This document shows positions 6,888-8,779 of a DNA stretch of 8,779 nt, one piece after another. Position 1 is the stretch's first letter; each line of letters starts with the position of its first letter. A model generated the notes under the pieces. It was not told the origin of the DNA. It made no database searches and saw nothing but the letters and a program-made list of their open reading frames with translations. A program made the position numbers and the translations under genes. Source of the DNA: Chlamydiota bacterium (GTDB lineage: Bacteria; Chlamydiota; Chlamydiia; Chlamydiales; Rhabdochlamydiaceae); the NCBI GenBank assembly GCA_011065235.1, contig JAAKFB010000065.1, positions 1 to 8,779 on the forward strand, read 5' to 3'.

Positions 6888-7258
6888 TGGGTTTTATGTT
6901 AACAGATAAAGACAGAAAACAGATATTAGCCAACTTTTTAGAAACTATTGAAGGAATCTCTGATAAAGAATACCAAAAAAGAGTTTGGATACGCGGAGAA
7001 GGGCCTGAAGTTGATGATTTTACAGAGACAGTTTGTCACTTTTTTGACGATGGAGATCCAATTTTAAAAAAATATAAAGAATATAACATCATAGAAAAAC
7101 AATATCGGTTATTGGTTCAATTTCGTAAGGAGTTTGAATCTTTTGTTGATGGGGATCGACCATATCTTCCAGAAGAGTTCATAGACACGCCTGAATGGAA
7201 ACAAATTATGAGCTTGGCTAAAAATGTCTTAAAAGCATTTGATTATCAAAAGGGATGA
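6887..7258 (+). CDS. Probable cognate immunity protein
   Basis: This is a 123-residue soluble acidic protein with no signal peptide or membrane helix, so it should stay in the cytoplasm. The ATG at 6887 uses the last base of the toxin gene's stop (TGATG), a coupling that ensures co-production; ATG 6896 is an alternative start, and a TTG at 6884 only extends the open frame. Two stretches look like conserved blocks: EKQYRLLVQFRKEFESF and PEEFIDTPEWKQIMSLAKNV. I associate this combination with small proteins encoded directly after toxins ending in the PEAHIP-type module, so binding and neutralising that module is the likely role. This rests on position and recalled resemblance, not on a search. 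It is AT-rich (28% GC in line 7081-7140), as immunity genes often are. Confidence 0.72.
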   Translation: MGFMLTDKDRKQILANFLETIEGISDKEYQKRVWIRGEGPEVDDFTETVCHFFDDGDPILKKYKEYNIIEKQYRLLVQFRKEFESFVDGDRPYLPEEFIDTPEWKQIMSLAKNVLKAFDYQKG

Positions 7259-7268
7259 TATTGGACTT

Positions 7269-7325
7269 ATGTATAGCAAGAGATTTTCAATTGTGATTGC
7301 AAATGACAACGAAAGAGAAAAAGTC
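7269..7325 (+). pseudogene. 5' fragment of a second small accessory or immunity-like gene, cut by the insertion sequence
   Basis: An ATG at 7269, 10 bases after the immunity gene, opens a frame reading MYSKRFSIVIANDNEREKV and then running into the presumed insertion-sequence end, stopping at 7383-7385. The first 19 residues look like the beta-strand start of a real small protein: FSIVIANDNEREKV resembles the opening of short proteins (pattern F-x-I-V-I-A-x-D) that I recall next to this kind of immunity gene. After codon 19 the frame turns into low-complexity sequence (HLPPAIPCSKK) typical of read-through. The ribosome-binding site is weak, GGA three bases upstream. A chance open frame is possible given the short length. 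Confidence 0.42.
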
Positions 7326-7357
7326 GTAAATGTTCACCTCCCCCCAGCAATTCCTTG

Positions 7358-7382
7358 TAGTAAAAAACTAAATTTTTTACTA
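7358..7382 (+). repeat. Perfect inverted repeat (hairpin) ahead of the transposase gene
   Basis: Ten bases TAGTAAAAAA (7358-7367) are followed by a five-base loop and the exact complement TTTTTTACTA (7373-7382). It lies inside the element, ending nine bases before the transposase ATG. As RNA it would fold near the ribosome-binding region and could also stop transcription entering from outside, a known way for insertion sequences to limit transposase production. The stem is almost entirely A-T, so its stability is modest and its role is inferred. Confidence 0.6.
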
Positions 7383-7391
7383 TGAATAGGC

Positions 7392-8684
7392 ATGAAACCT
7401 ACCTATGAGCAATTAGAAGCTGAACTCGCAACAACCAAAACCGAACTCGCAGAAACGAAAACACAGCTCTCAACAGCAGAAGCTAAACTCGGAAAAATGG
7501 AGGGGTTACTCAAACTTGCTCTAGAACGGATTGCCAAGCTCGAAGAGCAACCAAAAAACAGCTCCAAGCCCCCATCGACAGACCAAAAGTCGAATACATC
7601 CGACAAAAAGCGCAAAAAAAGCAAATCGCGCATGGGACGTTCTCGAACGCCCTATCCGCCGGAGAGAGTTGATCGTCGAGTATACTGCAAGAGAAAATGC
7701 TGTCCTCACTGCAGCTCCGGAAAACTTGAGGAACTCTCAGAAGCCCCATTTTTCTGGCAGCAAGTAGAGCTGCCAGAAATACAAGCAATCGTAACGCAGT
7801 TCGATTGCTTAAGGTACAAATGCAAAGGGTGCAACCGTCGGTCAATGGGAAGCCTACCAGAAAACATCCCATTTTCTGCATTTGGTCCCAAGTTGATGGC
7901 CTTTGTAGCCTGCCTGACAGGACGCTTCCATCTATCGAAACGAGAAGCAATGACTCTAATCAAAGATCTATACGATGTAGACCTATCCGAGGGCTCTGTA
8001 ATCAACGTAGAAGAAAATGTAACGAATGCACTAGAGGAGATTTATGGAAAAATCCATCAGCATGTCATCGAGGGAGCTCTATGCAGGTATTATGATGAAA
8101 TCTCTTGGAGAAATAGCGGCAAAAGACATTACGCCTGGATAGGAACAACCAGAAGTGCAGCATACTACCGAATCGACCCTCACCGGAGTAAAGAGGCTCT
8201 GTTCAAAATGATCGGTAAATTTACAGATCGCCCGGCGGTAACGGACCGATACAGCGCGTACAACGCGCTGGATGGTCCAAGACAATACTGCTTGGCCCAT
8301 CTCATCAGAGACTTCCACGTATACAGTGAAAGAGATGGAGAGGATGGAAGAATAGGGAAACAGATCGTAGACGAACTGCGCAAGATCTGTAAAACTCATA
8401 CAAAATGGGGGGAAGAGAAAATCTCCAAGTCCCAATACAGTGGCTGTCTCCGCCACTCCAAGCATCGGTTGAGCGAATACCTCATAGATGGCCTAGCCCT
8501 TGGAAGTGATGATCTATCGGGGCTTTGTGAACGCCTTAGCGATGAGTTCGAGCGCCTCTGGACCTTCCGATCCATAGAAGGCATGGACCCAACGAACAAC
8601 ATGGCAGAAAGAGATCTGAGAAAGCTCGTACTTTGGAGAAAGAAAGCTATGGGACCAGAAGTGAGCGAGGGAAAAAGTTTGTAG
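7392..8684 (+). CDS. IS66-family transposase, frameshifted near its C-terminus
   Basis: This 430-residue frame has the IS66 transposase parts in order: a coiled coil (about 7-52) then QPKNSSKPPSTD (53-64), a basic stretch (72-86), a zinc-binding pair of cysteine knuckles (C104/C107 and C144/C147), and the DDE catalytic core with D235 (YYDEISW), D285 (VTDRYSAY) and E406 (NNMAERDLR). CLAHLIRDF (300-308) matches the family's conserved block after the second Asp. The first motif reads DEISW where DETGW is usual. After M420-G the expected TRSERGKKF is found one frame away, so a single base is missing in the GGG at 8651-8653 and the protein ends early with PEVSEGKSL. It would lack its last 42 or more residues. 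The enzyme would cut and join the element's ends; here it is probably defective. A sequencing error is the alternative. Confidence 0.92.
   Translation: MKPTYEQLEAELATTKTELAETKTQLSTAEAKLGKMEGLLKLALERIAKLEEQPKNSSKPPSTDQKSNTSDKKRKKSKSRMGRSRTPYPPERVDRRVYCKRKCCPHCSSGKLEELSEAPFFWQQVELPEIQAIVTQFDCLRYKCKGCNRRSMGSLPENIPFSAFGPKLMAFVACLTGRFHLSKREAMTLIKDLYDVDLSEGSVINVEENVTNALEEIYGKIHQHVIEGALCRYYDEISWRNSGKRHYAWIGTTRSAAYYRIDPHRSKEALFKMIGKFTDRPAVTDRYSAYNALDGPRQYCLAHLIRDFHVYSERDGEDGRIGKQIVDELRKICKTHTKWGEEKISKSQYSGCLRHSKHRLSEYLIDGLALGSDDLSGLCERLSDEFERLWTFRSIEGMDPTNNMAERDLRKLVLWRKKAMGPEVSEGKSL
7422..7484 (+). repeat. Imperfect 21-base tandem repeat, three copies
   Basis: Units begin at 7422 (gaactcgcaaca...), 7443 (gaactcgcagaa...) and 7464 (cagctctcaaca...). 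The first two agree at most positions and the third is diverged. Each encodes one heptad of the transposase coiled coil (ELATTKT, ELAETKT, QLSTAEA), so the coil seems to have grown by duplication of whole 21-base units, which could vary in number between copies of the element. Confidence 0.6.
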
Positions 8685-8779
8685 AAAGGATAACGTCAGT
8701 AGTGGAAACGCTCAAAAAAAACAAACGCTCTCCCTTGAAATATTTAGAAGACGCCATCCAAGCTTTTTATGCTAAACAG
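8654..8779 (+). pseudogene. Out-of-frame C-terminal part of the IS66 transposase
   Basis: Starting at 8654 the alternative frame is open for 42 codons to the last base of the window. It reads TRSERGKKFVERI, then a helix and YLEDAIQAFYAKQ, which is the normal end of IS66 transposases following LVLWRKKxxG. It has no start of its own and belongs to the gene upstream, separated by a one-base deletion. Its stop and the right inverted repeat of the element lie beyond the window. Confidence 0.85.

Larger units (their letters stand above)
7326..8779 (+). mobile_element. IS66-family insertion sequence, left end proposed, right end outside the window
   Basis: The transposase at 7392 identifies the family. 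IS66 elements characteristically begin with 5'-GTAA and duplicate 8 bases of target. GTAAATGTTCACCTCCCCCC begins at 7326, a sharp change from the AT-rich sequence before it, and it coincides with the point where the preceding reading frame loses protein-like character. The predicted target duplication is therefore AAAAAGTC (7318-7325). The left boundary is inference because the matching right inverted repeat is not in the window. Only one open reading frame is seen, as in single-gene IS66 subgroups, with no accessory TnpA/TnpB genes upstream. Confidence 0.6.

Noticed and set aside
7510..7950. 146-residue open frame on the minus strand opposite the transposase
   Set aside because: It is antisense to a clearly conserved transposase domain, Cys/Ser/Leu-rich without motifs, and is best explained as a shadow of the coding strand.
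1..8779. CRISPR array, tRNA or rRNA gene
   Set aside because: No regularly spaced direct repeats, no cloverleaf with a GTTC-type T-loop at the right spacing and no rRNA-like blocks were seen on either strand.

Overview
The window looks like a piece of an accessory region from a member of the Chlamydiae, most likely an environmental (amoeba-associated) lineage such as the Parachlamydia/Waddlia/Simkania group. The main argument is the large protein at 4644-6887. It has a signal-like N-terminus, an acidic leader, a Lys-rich stretch followed by an Ala/Val hydrophobic segment, a Gly/Ala/Ser linker, two TPR units and a toxin-like C-terminus, an architecture I associate with chlamydia-like genomes. 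This placement comes from memory, not from a search.

Region 1 (1-1913, + strand) is four tightly overlapping genes: three small uncharacterised membrane proteins and an HD-domain phosphohydrolase whose metal ligands match the YfbR/HDDC2 nucleotidase type. Region 2 (1915-4499, - strand) is three overlapping genes, read right to left: a four-segment membrane protein, an MFS-type transporter and a class I SAM-dependent methyltransferase. The two operons converge with one base between their stop codons. The HD, methyltransferase and MFS genes are clearly more AT-rich than the membrane-protein genes on either side, so 1272-3937 may be one acquired block. A short divergent promoter region (4500-4643) separates region 2 from region 3.

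Region 3 (4644-7258, + strand) is the most interesting part. The large secreted or membrane-anchored protein ends in a module of about 100 residues with the motifs YVRVMPG, QKPYV and PEAHIP, typical of a polymorphic-toxin C-terminal domain. A 123-residue acidic protein starts on the last base of its stop codon and is the obvious immunity candidate. Just after it, a short reading frame that looks like the start of a second small accessory or immunity protein is cut off at codon 19.

Region 4 (about 7326-8779) is an IS66-family insertion sequence. Its probable left end (5'-GTAA) lies at the point where the short frame is interrupted. Its transposase has the expected coiled coil, zinc-binding cysteines and DDE residues, but a one-base deletion near 8651 puts the conserved C-terminus out of frame, so this copy is probably inactive. 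Its right end lies outside the window. Together regions 3 and 4 look like a toxin-immunity locus whose downstream cassette was interrupted by an insertion sequence.
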